32,414 bases of DNA from Phenylobacterium sp. GTDB taxonomy: Bacteria; Pseudomonadota; Alphaproteobacteria; Caulobacterales; Caulobacteraceae. Positions 1-7,006 of this stretch are shown in pieces (within the stretch, counting starts at the first letter, position 1; each line of letters opens with the position of its first letter). A program made the translations under genes and the position numbers. The notes under the pieces were generated by a model. That model worked only from the letters and a program-made list of their open reading frames with translations. It was not told where the DNA came from and ran no database searches. Location of the stretch: assembly GCF_025934275.1 (NCBI RefSeq), contig NZ_JAICYI010000040.1:1-32414 (forward strand), given 5' to 3'.

Positions 1-315
1 ATGCGCGGCGGCCAGGGGGATGATTCCATCGCCGGCGGGATCGGCGCCGACTGGATCTCGGGCGACCGCGGCTCCGACACCGTCAGCGGCGGCGGCGGGG
101 CCGACATCTTCCACAGCTTCTCCGGCGCCGGCGTCGACGTGGTCCTCGACTTCAACGCCATGGAAGGCGACCGGGTGCAGCTCGATCCGGGCACCAGCTA
201 CATGCTGAACCAGGTGGGCGCCGACACTGTCGTCGACATGGGCGATGGCGACGAGCTGATTCTGAGGAACGTGCAGTTCGCCACCCTGCCGCAGGGCTGG
301 ATCTTCACCCTCTGA
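1..315 (+). CDS. RTX (hemolysin-type calcium-binding repeat) protein, C-terminal part
   Basis: This reads as the C-terminal end of a secreted RTX-type protein, 104 codons in the window. The first ~35 residues carry glycine/aspartate-rich nonapeptide repeats (GGQGDDSIAGG, ISGDRGSDTVSGGGGADIF), which in this family bind calcium as a beta-roll after type I secretion. After the repeats comes a non-repeat tail (VVLDFNAMEGDRVQLDP, then DTVVDMGDGDELILRNV) typical of the C-terminal secretion-signal region of RTX proteins. An ATG stands at base 1, but the repeats are already running there, so the true start is very probably outside the window and the effector domain cannot be named. No type I exporter genes are visible nearby. 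Confident in the RTX class, not in any specific activity. Confidence 0.85.
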   Translation: MRGGQGDDSIAGGIGADWISGDRGSDTVSGGGGADIFHSFSGAGVDVVLDFNAMEGDRVQLDPGTSYMLNQVGADTVVDMGDGDELILRNVQFATLPQGWIFTL

Positions 316-347
316 GCGCGCGCGGGCGAGGCGCGGTCCGGCGCGGA

Positions 348-473
348 TCAGAAGGCGCCCTGCGGTTGCAGGTTGGCCAGCGCCAGGAGCACCGCCGAGG
401 CGCAGGCGAAGCTCGCGCTGACGATGAAATAGAGGCGGGCCACATAGGAGGGGGCGGCAGCGGCGGATTTCAT
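348..473 (-). CDS. Small single-helix membrane protein, 41 aa
   Basis: A short open frame of 41 codons on the minus strand, starting with ATG and preceded by an AAGGGA ribosome-binding site about 7 nt upstream. The product begins MKSAAAAPSYVARLY and continues into one hydrophobic segment (residues ~14-34: FIVSASFACASAVLLALA), ending NLQPQGAF. A basic, short N-terminus followed by one membrane helix fits a small inner-membrane protein. It sits convergent to the RTX gene, 32 bp past its stop, and downstream of the GNAT gene on the same strand. I do not recognise a family. The start signal and hydropathy make it more than a chance frame, but it could still be spurious. Confidence 0.5.
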   Translation of the reverse strand: MKSAAAAPSYVARLYFIVSASFACASAVLLALANLQPQGAF

Positions 474-573
474 GGCGATTTCCCTTCAGCTCCGCCCGCA
501 CCCTGCGACGCTACAGCTGAACTGTGCGCGAAACGCCCAGTCAGCCGCCGTTCATCTTGGCCGTAGGACCCCG

Positions 574-1086
574 CTAGAGCGGGCGCACCATCCCTTTCAG
601 CCGCTCGCCCTCGGGCCGGAAGGCGACGCCCAGCACGCGGTTGCGGTCCACGGGACCCGGCAGCTCCACGTCGCGGGCGCAGGCCGCCGAGAACCCGAAC
701 CGGCCGAAATAGGGCTCGTCGCCGACCAGCACGATCGCGGCCTCGCCGGCCGCCTTCGCCGCGGCGCAGGCCTGCTGGATCAGTAGACCGCCCAGGCCCG
801 ACATCCGTTCGTCCGCGTCCACCGCGACGGGACCCAGGAACACGATCGGCGTCTCGCCCGCGCGCACGCGCCACTGGCGCACCACGCCGACCATCCGCGG
901 CCCGCGCCAGGCGCAGAACGACAGCTCCGGGGCGAAGCTGGCGAACTCGCGCACCCGCTCGGAGACCTTCACGAAACGTCCCGGGCCGAACGCCCGGTCG
1001 ATCACCTCGTCGGCGAGCCGGGCGTCGGACGCCCGCTCATTGGCCAGCTGCGGCTGATCGGCCGCCGGGTCGGGTTTCAGGCTCAT
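574..1086 (-). CDS. GNAT family N-acetyltransferase (YhbS-like)
   Basis: Predicted 170-residue acetyltransferase using acetyl-CoA; the substrate is unknown. The central block FLGPVAVDADERMSGLGG corresponds to strand beta4 and the acetyl-CoA loop, and VLVGDEPYFGRFGFS near residue 135 is the 'GDxxYYxRFGF' signature of the YhbS/COG3153 branch. In that branch the pyrophosphate loop normally reads Q/RxxGxG; here it is RMSGLG, acceptable but slightly degenerate. I chose the ATG at 1086 (MSLKPDP) because the open frame extends upstream only through low-complexity, Arg/Pro-rich sequence lacking homology. No convincing ribosome-binding site precedes it. The gene is divergent from the MFS exporter, with about 210 bp between the chosen starts. 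Confidence 0.85.
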   Translation of the reverse strand: MSLKPDPAADQPQLANERASDARLADEVIDRAFGPGRFVKVSERVREFASFAPELSFCAWRGPRMVGVVRQWRVRAGETPIVFLGPVAVDADERMSGLGGLLIQQACAAAKAAGEAAIVLVGDEPYFGRFGFSAACARDVELPGPVDRNRVLGVAFRPEGERLKGMVRPL

Positions 1087-1300
1087 GGTTGGAACGACTG
1101 CGCTGACAGGGACGGGCCGGACCGGCGGAATGCGCCGGCGGCGTTGACGGTTCAGCGGGGCTGGCCCGCGCTCGGGGGTCGTCGCAGTCGCATGGTCGGG
1201 GCCCTGTCGCCGCCAACGGGAGCCGCGCAGGTAAGGCGTGCCGGCCGTGGCGTCAACGGTCATTGCCGCGCGGCCCGACGCAAGGCAGGGTCTGCCGTCC

Positions 1301-2554
1301 ATGGCCGACGCCGCTCCGGACATCGTCCCCTCCGCCCGTGCGCTGCTCAGGGAGCGCGACTACCTGGCCTTCTGGGTCTCGCGCTGGACCGGCGGATTCG
1401 CGGCGCAGATCCAGAGCGTGGCCATGGGCTGGCAGATGTATGCGCTGGCCCGCCAGACCCGCTCGGTCGAGGAGAGCGCCTTCCTGGTGGGGATGATCGG
1501 GCTGGCGGCGTTCATGCCGGTCTTCCTGCTGACGCTTCCGGCCGGCGAGACCGCCGACCGCCACGATCGCAAGACCGTGCTGCTCGCCTGCTTCGCGGGC
1601 GAGATGGCGAGCGTTCTGGTGCTGGCGATCGCCACCTGGCGCGGCTGGGTGAGCGTGCCGCTGATGCTGATCGTGGCCGCAGCCTTCGGCGCGGCGCGCG
1701 CCTTCTTCGCGCCCGCCAACACCGCGCTCGGGCCGATGCTGGTCAGCCGCGCCTTGCTGCCGCGGGCGATCGCCTGGAACTCGCTGGCCTGGCAGACGGC
1801 GGCCATCGCGGGGCCCGCCGCGGGCGGCCTGCTGGTGGCCTTCTCGCCGACCCACGCCTACCTCGCGACCTTCGCCCTCTACATCGTCTCGGCGCTCGCC
1901 GTGGCTGCGATCCGCAAGCCCACCCAGCCGGAGGTCCAGCCCGGCTCGCGCTGGTCGCTGATGAAGGAGGGGTTGCGCTACGTCTGGCGCCAGCGGATCG
2001 TGTTCGGCGCGATCTCGCTCGACTTGTTCGCGGTCCTGCTCGGCGGCGCGACCGCCCTGTTGCCGGTGTTCGCCCGCGACATCCTGCAGGTGGGGGCGCA
2101 GGGCTTCGGCATCCTGCGCGCCGGACCGGCGATCGGGGCCACCATCGTGGGCTTCTGGCTCGCCGCCCATCCGGTGCGCCACAAGGCTGGCGTCGTGATG
2201 TTCGCGGGCGTCGCGGTGTTCGGCCTGATGACCTGCCTGTTCGCGGAATCGCGCAGCCTCTGGCTGTCGGTCGCGGCGCTGGCGGTGCTCGGCGGGGCCG
2301 ACATGCTTTCGGTCTACGTCCGCCAGACCCTGACCCAGCTCGTCACCCCCGATCCGATGCGCGGGCGCGTGGCGGCCGTCTCCTCGGTGTTCGTCGGCGC
2401 CTCCAACGAGCTCGGCGAGTTCGAGAGCGGCGTCGTGGCGCGATTCCTCGGCCCGGTCGGCGCGACCCTGTTCGGCGGCATCGGCGCGCTCGTCGTCACC
2501 GGCGTCTGGGCCCGCCTGTTTCCCGCCTTGCGCAACGCCGATCGCCTCGAATAA
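1301..2554 (+). CDS. MFS transporter (MFS_3 / EntS-like exporter)
   Basis: Inner-membrane major facilitator protein of about 417 residues with the 10-12 helices expected of the family. The N-terminal region LAFWVSRWTGGFAAQIQSVA and the loop between helices 2 and 3, LPAGETADRHDRKTVLL, match the MFS_3 group (motif A variant G-x-x-A-D-R-x-x-R/K), which contains enterobactin-type exporters and 'transmembrane secretion effectors'. A second halving point is visible around the basic loop IRKPTQPEVQPGSRWSLMKE. The substrate cannot be read from the sequence, and no siderophore genes are adjacent. The open frame also permits a GTG start at 1238; the ATG at 1301 (MADAAPDIV) gives the usual short N-terminus and is preferred. 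Divergent from the GNAT gene and separated by 41 bp from the SDR downstream. Confidence 0.88.
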   Translation: MADAAPDIVPSARALLRERDYLAFWVSRWTGGFAAQIQSVAMGWQMYALARQTRSVEESAFLVGMIGLAAFMPVFLLTLPAGETADRHDRKTVLLACFAGEMASVLVLAIATWRGWVSVPLMLIVAAAFGAARAFFAPANTALGPMLVSRALLPRAIAWNSLAWQTAAIAGPAAGGLLVAFSPTHAYLATFALYIVSALAVAAIRKPTQPEVQPGSRWSLMKEGLRYVWRQRIVFGAISLDLFAVLLGGATALLPVFARDILQVGAQGFGILRAGPAIGATIVGFWLAAHPVRHKAGVVMFAGVAVFGLMTCLFAESRSLWLSVAALAVLGGADMLSVYVRQTLTQLVTPDPMRGRVAAVSSVFVGASNELGEFESGVVARFLGPVGATLFGGIGALVVTGVWARLFPALRNADRLE

Positions 2555-2595
2555 CTGTCGCCATTGATTAGCGACATAGGCCGAAGGAGGCGCGT

Positions 2596-3543
2596 ATGGG
2601 CGTATTGGATGGCAAGGTGGTCCTGGTTACAGGCGGCGGCAACGGCATCGGACGCGACTGCGCGCTGATCGCCGCCCGCGAAGGCGCGAAGGTCCTGGTC
2701 AACGACCTGGGCGGCGGACTGAAGGGCGAGGACGAAGGCTCGGCGGGTCCCGCCGAGGCGGTGGCCCAGGAGATCCGCGCCGCCGGCGGCGAGGCGGCCT
2801 CCAACTCCGACAGCGTCACCAACTACAAGGCCGTGCAGGGCATGGTCGAGCAGGCGCGCGACACCTTCGGCGGGCTGCATGCGGTGATCAACCCGGCCGG
2901 CATCCTGCGCGATACGATGTTCCACAAGATGAGCGAGGACGACTGGGACCGCGTCATCGACGTGCACCTGCGCGGCTCGTTCAATGTGGGCCGCGCCACC
3001 ATCGAGCTGTTCCGCGACCAGCAGGACGGCGCCTACATGTTCTACACCTCCACCTCGGGACTGTTCGGCAACATCGGCCAGGCCAACTACGGCGCGGCCA
3101 AGATGGGCATCGCCGGCCTGTCGCGGATCATCGCCATGGAGGGGGCGCGCAACAACGTGCGTTCCAACTGCATCGCCCCGGTCGCCTGGACGCGGATGAC
3201 CCAGTCGGTGCCGATCAAGGACGAGGCGGCGGCGGCGCGGCGCAAGGTGATGGCCGAGAAGATCCGCCCCGACCAGCCGGCGCGGTTCTCCGTGGCGCTC
3301 GTCTCGCCGGCCGCGGCCGGCGTCTCGGGCCAGATCTTCGGCGTCTCGGGCGAGACCATCATGCTCTACTCGCAGCCGCGGCCGATCGAGACCTGCACCA
3401 AGCCGGAAGGGCAGGAGTGGACGGTGGACGCGATCATCAAGGAAGCGCTGCCGAAGATGGCGCCCAAGTTCTTCGACCTGAACCGCGCCCCGCAAGGCGG
3501 CGCGCAACAGAACCAGGGCCAGCAACAGCGCCAGCCGGCCTGA
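2596..3543 (+). CDS. SDR oxidoreductase, MFE-2-type 3-hydroxyacyl-CoA dehydrogenase-like
   Basis: A 315-residue short-chain dehydrogenase binding NAD(P) through TGGGNGIG (residues 12-19). The active-site segment TSTSGLFGNIGQANYGAAK gives S152, Y165 and K169, the expected triad. The sequence GQANYGAAKMGIAGLSR and the acidic-loop VNDLGGGLKGED closely resemble the dehydrogenase part of peroxisomal multifunctional enzyme 2, which acts on 3-hydroxyacyl-CoA in fatty acid oxidation; the actual substrate is inferred. The structural NNAG motif is here NPAG (residues 99-102), unusual but conservative in position. The C-terminus ends in a Gln-rich tail (NQGQQQRQPA). A strong ribosome-binding site (GAAGGAGG) lies 6-7 nt before the ATG, and an intrinsic terminator follows, suggesting transcription as a single gene or with the MFS gene. 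Confidence 0.88.
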   Translation: MGVLDGKVVLVTGGGNGIGRDCALIAAREGAKVLVNDLGGGLKGEDEGSAGPAEAVAQEIRAAGGEAASNSDSVTNYKAVQGMVEQARDTFGGLHAVINPAGILRDTMFHKMSEDDWDRVIDVHLRGSFNVGRATIELFRDQQDGAYMFYTSTSGLFGNIGQANYGAAKMGIAGLSRIIAMEGARNNVRSNCIAPVAWTRMTQSVPIKDEAAAARRKVMAEKIRPDQPARFSVALVSPAAAGVSGQIFGVSGETIMLYSQPRPIETCTKPEGQEWTVDAIIKEALPKMAPKFFDLNRAPQGGAQQNQGQQQRQPA

Positions 3544-3568
3544 TCGCCGGCTGAGGCTCAGACCTTCG

Positions 3569-3603
3569 AAGGGCGGGCGCCGATCGGGCCCCGCCCTTTT
3601 CTT
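3569..3603 (+). terminator. Intrinsic terminator after the SDR gene
   Basis: A 9-bp GC-rich stem, AAGGGCGGG at 3569-3577 pairing with CCCGCCCTT at 3590-3598, closes a 12-nt loop and runs into TTTTCTT. It starts 26 bp after the SDR stop codon, between convergent genes. On the minus strand no T-run follows the stem, so it should stop only plus-strand transcription. Confidence 0.8.
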
Positions 3604-3690
3604 GCGCCTGGTCGCCCGGAACAGCGCGCCTTCGAGCGCCAGGAACGCGACCGCCGCGCGCAATCCCGCGCCGTTCGTCGCGTAGGCCGC

Positions 3691-4248
3691 CTAGGCGGAA
3701 GCGCCCGCCAGCACCGCCCGCGCGTCCGCCTCGGCCAGGGGCTCGCCCACGATGCTGAAGTTGTGCGCCTCGCCGGCGGCGATCAGCTCCTGGCGTGTGA
3801 TGTCGTTCGCGCCCGGCGGCGGGATTCTCAGGTCGGCGGTGGGCGTGCCGACCGCCTGGATGAACCGCAGGAACTCGTCATCGGCGTGCACCAGCAGCAT
3901 GCGGGCGGGGCCCGGGCTGACGACGCGGAACGTATGCTCGACGCCGGCCGGCAGGGCGACATAGGCGCCCGGCCGCGCGGCCAGGGTGCGGCCGCCGCAG
4001 CGGACCACGACCTCGCCCTCCAGCAGCAGGAAATTGTCGTCCGCGCGGTGATGGACATGGCGCGGGGGTGAGCCGCCCGGCGGCACCGTGAGCTCGATGA
4101 CCGTCGGCGTGAGCGAGGCGCCCCGCGGATTGCGCAGCACGGCCAGCGTGCCCAGGAACCACCATGCCCGGCTGCTCGCCGGATCCGTCGCGAGCGCCCG
4201 CCGGGCGGCGGCGGGCTCGCCTTCGATCTGTCTGGCGTTTGCGGTCAT
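3691..4248 (-). CDS. Cupin-domain protein
   Basis: A 185-residue protein with one conserved cupin barrel at about residues 45-130. Cupin motif 1 is PPGGSPPRHVHHRADDNFLLLEG, where the closely spaced histidines would be metal ligands and the usual Glu is replaced by an Asp-Asp-Asn stretch. Motif 2 is ALPAGVEHTFRVVSPGPARML with the second-half His and the expected Pro/Gly turns. The reaction is unknown; single cupins of this length include dioxygenases, isomerases and sensor-like proteins. A GAGGAG ribosome-binding site stands 6 nt before the ATG. It follows the TetR-type regulator by 16 bp on the same strand, so the two are probably co-transcribed and the regulator probably responds to a compound the cupin protein handles. 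Confidence 0.82.
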   Translation of the reverse strand: MTANARQIEGEPAAARRALATDPASSRAWWFLGTLAVLRNPRGASLTPTVIELTVPPGGSPPRHVHHRADDNFLLLEGEVVVRCGGRTLAARPGAYVALPAGVEHTFRVVSPGPARMLLVHADDEFLRFIQAVGTPTADLRIPPPGANDITRQELIAAGEAHNFSIVGEPLAEADARAVLAGASA

Positions 4249-4264
4249 TGTCGGCTCCTCTCAC

Positions 4265-4864
4265 TCACACTGAATTCGACTGGCGTCCTGGTCGGCGGAG
4301 CGCCGCCACGAGGGTCTCGATGGCCCACGCGACCGCGGCCTGGGCATCGCCGTCGGAGAGGCCGCTCTCGTCGGCGACCGCGACCCAGGCGGCGGCGTTG
4401 CAGAGGTGGGCGATCATCCCGCTCGCCTGGCGGGCGAGCTCCGGCTGCAGGCCGGCCAGCAGCGGCTCGAGCGCGCCCTCGATCGCCTCGCGCCGATGCG
4501 CCCGAAGGCGTGAGCGCGCGGTGCGGCCGGCGCGCGTCTGCACCAGCGCGCGGACCAGCCGGGGTCTTGCCGAAAGCTTCCGCGCGGCCTCGCGGAAATT
4601 GCCGGCGATCGCCTGCGGCCCCTCGATCTCGATCGGCACGCCGAGGCTCGCGTAGATGTGCTCGCCCGCCGCCTCCAGCAGGCCCGCCCGGTGGGGGAAG
4701 TAGCGGTAGAGGGTGCGCAGCGACACGCCCGCGGCGCGCGCCACCTCGGCCATGGAGATCTCCTGCAGCGGCTGCGCCTCCAGCGCCGCGATCGCCGCCT
4801 CCAGAAGCGCCTCGCGCACCTGCCGGGCCTGGCGCTCGCGCAACGGCACGGCCTGGATGCTCAT
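4265..4864 (-). CDS. TetR/AcrR family transcriptional regulator
   Basis: A 199-residue one-component repressor. The N-terminal DNA-binding domain (residues ~10-60) ends in the signature EVARAAGVSLRTLYRYFPHR, with the recognition helix followed by the YRYF segment diagnostic of TetR. The C-terminal ligand/dimerisation domain is helical (for example ASGMIAHLCNAAAWVAVADE) and does not reveal a ligand. It is first in an operon with the cupin gene (16-bp gap). A 16-bp palindrome 19 bp upstream overlaps a TTGACA box, so autorepression is the simplest model. There is no Shine-Dalgarno sequence and the predicted transcription start falls at or just before the ATG, suggesting leaderless translation. 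Confidence 0.9.
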   Translation of the reverse strand: MSIQAVPLRERQARQVREALLEAAIAALEAQPLQEISMAEVARAAGVSLRTLYRYFPHRAGLLEAAGEHIYASLGVPIEIEGPQAIAGNFREAARKLSARPRLVRALVQTRAGRTARSRLRAHRREAIEGALEPLLAGLQPELARQASGMIAHLCNAAAWVAVADESGLSDGDAQAAVAWAIETLVAALRRPGRQSNSV

Positions 4865-4882
4865 GGCACGATCGTGACGCTA

Positions 4883-4898
4883 TGACACGGACGTGTCA
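4883..4898 (-). promoter_or_regulatory. TetR-type operator palindrome overlapping the promoter
   Basis: TGACACG and CGTGTCA face each other around a two-base centre, a perfect 7+7 inverted repeat, 19 bp upstream of the regulator's ATG. Read on the minus strand it begins inside a TTGACA box (4894-4899), so a dimer bound here would cover the -35 of the regulator-cupin operon. A second 10-bp palindrome, CACGATCGTG (4867-4876), lies where the -10 and start site are expected. The arm sequence and length are typical of TetR/AcrR operators; binding itself is inferred. Confidence 0.65.
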
Positions 4899-4924
4899 AC
4901 AGTGCCGGCGCGCCGTCCGGCGCC

Positions 4925-5539
4925 TCACAGCCGGTGCCGCTTCACCCATTCCTCCCTGGTCATCTCCCAATAGACCGAGCGGCGCGTGGCGCCGTCGGGT
5001 CGGGTGACCTCGCGCTCGCCCATGCGGCGGAAGCCGGCCGCGTCGATGCCCTTCTGCGAGCGGATGTTGTCCAGCGCCGCGGTCAGGCACATCAGCCGCA
5101 CGCCCAGCGTCTCGAAGATCCAGTCGAACGACCGCACCATGCCGCGTCCGCCCTGCCCGCGGCTCTGCAGGTCGGCGCGGATCGCCCCGGCCAGCTCGGC
5201 CGAGGCGCGCTCCGGCCAGACGGTGATCTTGGCGTAGCCCGCCACCTCGCCGCGCTCGTCGAGCGTCACCGTGAGCAGCCCCTCGCCGGCCAGCGCCTGG
5301 GCCTGGGCCTCGGCCACCCAGCGGGTGATGCTCTCCGGCGTGATCGGCCGGGGCAGGTCGTAGATCGGGTCGGAGACGCGCGCGTCGGCGAGTAGGGCGA
5401 CCAGGCCGGGCACATGGCTGAGGTCGGCCCGCACCCGCCCGGGCCCGAGGCTGGCCAAGTCGGCGGCGCGCACCGCGTCGCGGATCGCTTCGGCCTCCTC
5501 GTCGGAGGCCTGCAGCACCGTCTTTGGCGGGGTGCTCAT
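4925..5539 (-). CDS. GNAT family acetyltransferase (RimJ/RimL-like)
   Basis: A 204-residue predicted acetyltransferase, the last gene of the five-gene minus-strand operon. The second half carries the acetyltransferase fold: LLTVTLDERGEVAGYAKITVWPE (beta strands 2-4), a glycine-rich acetyl-CoA loop around SRGQGGRGMVRSFDWIFE, and TAALDNIRSQKGIDAAGFRRMGER, the 'N-x-x-S-x-x-x-x-x-x-x-G-F' region of RimJ/RimL-type enzymes. The first ~70 residues resemble the N-terminal variable part of that group. The substrate (a protein N-terminus or small amine) is not evident. A strong GAGGAGG ribosome-binding site lies inside the end of the preceding gene, and the start overlaps that gene's stop by 4 nt (5536-5539). 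Confidence 0.8.
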   Translation of the reverse strand: MSTPPKTVLQASDEEAEAIRDAVRAADLASLGPGRVRADLSHVPGLVALLADARVSDPIYDLPRPITPESITRWVAEAQAQALAGEGLLTVTLDERGEVAGYAKITVWPERASAELAGAIRADLQSRGQGGRGMVRSFDWIFETLGVRLMCLTAALDNIRSQKGIDAAGFRRMGEREVTRPDGATRRSVYWEMTREEWVKRHRL

Positions 5540-6012
5540 TGGGCCAGCCTCCTCAAGGCCTCTCCGGTCAGCCGCCGCGTCGTCCAGTCGTCGAGCGCGG
5601 CCGCGCCCAGGCTGTCATAGAAGGCGATGGACGGCGCGTTCCAGTCCAGCACCGCCCATTCCAGCCGCCCCAGATCCTCCGCCGCGCAGCGCTCGGCGAG
5701 CCGCTTGAGCAGCGCCTTGCCCGCCCCGCGCCCGCGCGATTCGGGGAGCACGAACAGGTCCTCGAGCCAGATGCCGTGCCGGCCGCGGAAGGTGGAGTAG
5801 TTGTAGAACCACAGCGCGAAGCCGACCGCCTCGCCCTCCGCCTCGGCGATGTCGCAGAACACCCGCGGCGCCGGGCCGAACAGGTCGCGCTCGACATCGG
5901 CAAGGCTCGCCTGCGCCTCGTGCGCCAGCCGCTCGTACTCCGCGAGCGCGCGGATGAAGCCCAGGATCACGGCCGCATCGGCGGGCCTGGCTGCTCGGAC
6001 GCTGACGCTCAT
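5536..6012 (-). CDS. GNAT acetyltransferase, spermidine/diamine (SSAT)-like
   Basis: A 158-residue GNAT that closely follows the diamine/spermidine acetyltransferase pattern: FALWFYNYSTFRGRHGIWLE, the adjoining EDLFVLPESRGRGAGKALL (acetyl-CoA loop RGRGAG at residues ~93-98), and LEWAVLDWNAPSIAFYDSLG (residues ~117-136). In SSAT enzymes the same blocks bind acetyl-CoA and the polyamine, and the Tyr in 'FYDSLGA' is the proposed general acid. Transfer of acetyl groups to a polyamine or similar amine is therefore a reasonable, unproved assignment. No Shine-Dalgarno precedes the ATG; its start overlaps the preceding stop by 4 nt (6009-6012), so translation is probably coupled. Confidence 0.85.
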   Translation of the reverse strand: MSVSVRAARPADAAVILGFIRALAEYERLAHEAQASLADVERDLFGPAPRVFCDIAEAEGEAVGFALWFYNYSTFRGRHGIWLEDLFVLPESRGRGAGKALLKRLAERCAAEDLGRLEWAVLDWNAPSIAFYDSLGAAALDDWTTRRLTGEALRRLAQ

Positions 6013-6413
6013 CTGGCGAACGGCGGATAGATGCGGAAGCCGGCCATGCGGTGGTGCTGCAGGCCGGCGTAGAAGTCCTCGGCGCTGTCGGTGACCAGAT
6101 CGATCCGCCCGCCGCCGGCCCGCTCCAGCGCCAGGGCGAGCATCCGCCGCGCGATCCCCTGGCCGCGATGCGCCGCGGCGGTCGCGATCAGCGACAGGTG
6201 CGCCTGGATCTCGCCGTCGCTGAGCAGCTGGGCGAAGCCCACCACCTCGCCGTCGGCGGCCGCCACGACGCTCGTCACCCCCGGCGCGGTCAGCGCCCGG
6301 TGCGCGCGGGCCGGATCGGCCGGAAACGAGGGCCAGCCTTCTGCGGCGCAGAGCCCGATGACGCCATCCAGGTCCGCGCGGCCATAGGGCCTGACCTCGA
6401 CCGCCGCGCTCAC
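6009..6413 (-). CDS. GNAT family N-acetyltransferase, small (134 aa)
   Basis: A short single-domain acetyltransferase. After the N-terminal VEVRPYGRADLDGVIGLC it shows SVVAAADGEVVGFAQLLSDG (strands 2-3), LSLIATAAAHRGQGIARRML (strand 4 with the acetyl-CoA loop HRGQGIARR at residues ~89-97) and IDLVTDSAEDFYAGLQHHRM (strand 5 and the FY region), ending YPPFAR. The layout resembles the small stand-alone GNATs whose substrates are mostly unknown. I place the start at the GTG at 6413, which overlaps the HAD gene's stop as GTGA (6410-6413); the open frame continues upstream only as a shadow of that gene. There is no evident ribosome-binding site, again pointing to translational coupling. Confidence 0.82.
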   Translation of the reverse strand: MSAAVEVRPYGRADLDGVIGLCAAEGWPSFPADPARAHRALTAPGVTSVVAAADGEVVGFAQLLSDGEIQAHLSLIATAAAHRGQGIARRMLALALERAGGGRIDLVTDSAEDFYAGLQHHRMAGFRIYPPFAR

Positions 6414-7006
6414 GGCAGCCCACGCTCGGCGAGCGCCGCCGCCAGCTCGGCGTTGGAGCGGAACAGCAGCGCATCCCATCCCGCGGCCTTGGCGGCTGCG
6501 ACGTTGGCCGGGCTGTCGTCGACGAACAGGATCTCGCCGGCCTCGACGGCCAATCCCCGCCGCACCGCCTCGAACGCCTCGGCCGTGGGCTTCACCGCGC
6601 CGATCTCGCACGACAGGAACAGCGGGTCGAATAGCCCTTCGTTCACCACCACCCGGCGCACGAAGGCCGGATTGTCGGAGAACCCCGCCACCCGCACGCG
6701 ACCCTTCAGCCGCGCCGCCAGATCCCAGAGCTCCGCGTTGGGCGCTTCGAACACGCTGAGCCAAAGGTCGAGCGCCTCGTCCATGGCCACCGCCTCGCCC
6801 GCGAGCGCGCAGAGCCCGTCCAGCAGGGCGCGCTCGTCGATCTCGCCGCGGTCGAGCGGGCCGGCGACCTCGGCCTCCAGGGCGCGCACCGCCTCGGGCG
6901 TGACGCCGAAGCGCTCGGCCACCGCGCGCACCCGCCGCTCGCGGTCGAACGGCAGCAGCACGCCGCCGAGGTCGAAGACGACCACGCTCGCCCGGCTGGG
7001 CGTCAT
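6410..7006 (-). CDS. HAD-superfamily hydrolase (subfamily IA)
   Basis: A 198-residue haloacid dehalogenase-like hydrolase, probably a phosphatase for a small phosphorylated metabolite. Motif I is VVFDLGGVLLPFD, with nucleophile D12; as in the YihX-type members, the position of the second Asp is Gly. Motif II is GFSDN (Ser near residue 110), motif III the Lys in EIGAVKPTAEAF, and motif IV the paired acids of LFVDDSPANVAAA. The helical cap lies between motifs I and II (residues ~20-95). The length is normal for the family. The ATG overlaps the stop of the upstream SDR as ATGA (7003-7006), and no Shine-Dalgarno is visible. Confidence 0.88.
   Translation of the reverse strand: MTPSRASVVVFDLGGVLLPFDRERRVRAVAERFGVTPEAVRALEAEVAGPLDRGEIDERALLDGLCALAGEAVAMDEALDLWLSVFEAPNAELWDLAARLKGRVRVAGFSDNPAFVRRVVVNEGLFDPLFLSCEIGAVKPTAEAFEAVRRGLAVEAGEILFVDDSPANVAAAKAAGWDALLFRSNAELAAALAERGLP

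Noticed and set aside
570..583. CCCGCT-AG-AGCGGG dyad spanning the stop codon of the first GNAT gene, as a terminator.
   Set aside because: Two-base loop, no T-run on the minus strand; probably a chance dyad in GC-rich sequence.
1144..2571. Long Arg/Ala/Pro-rich open frames overlapping the MFS gene on both strands, and similar ones across the window (e.g. 2314-3663, 22008-23819, 26007-27353 on the minus strand).
   Set aside because: They are out-of-frame or antisense readings of clearly recognisable genes, a usual effect of high GC content, and show no domain signature.
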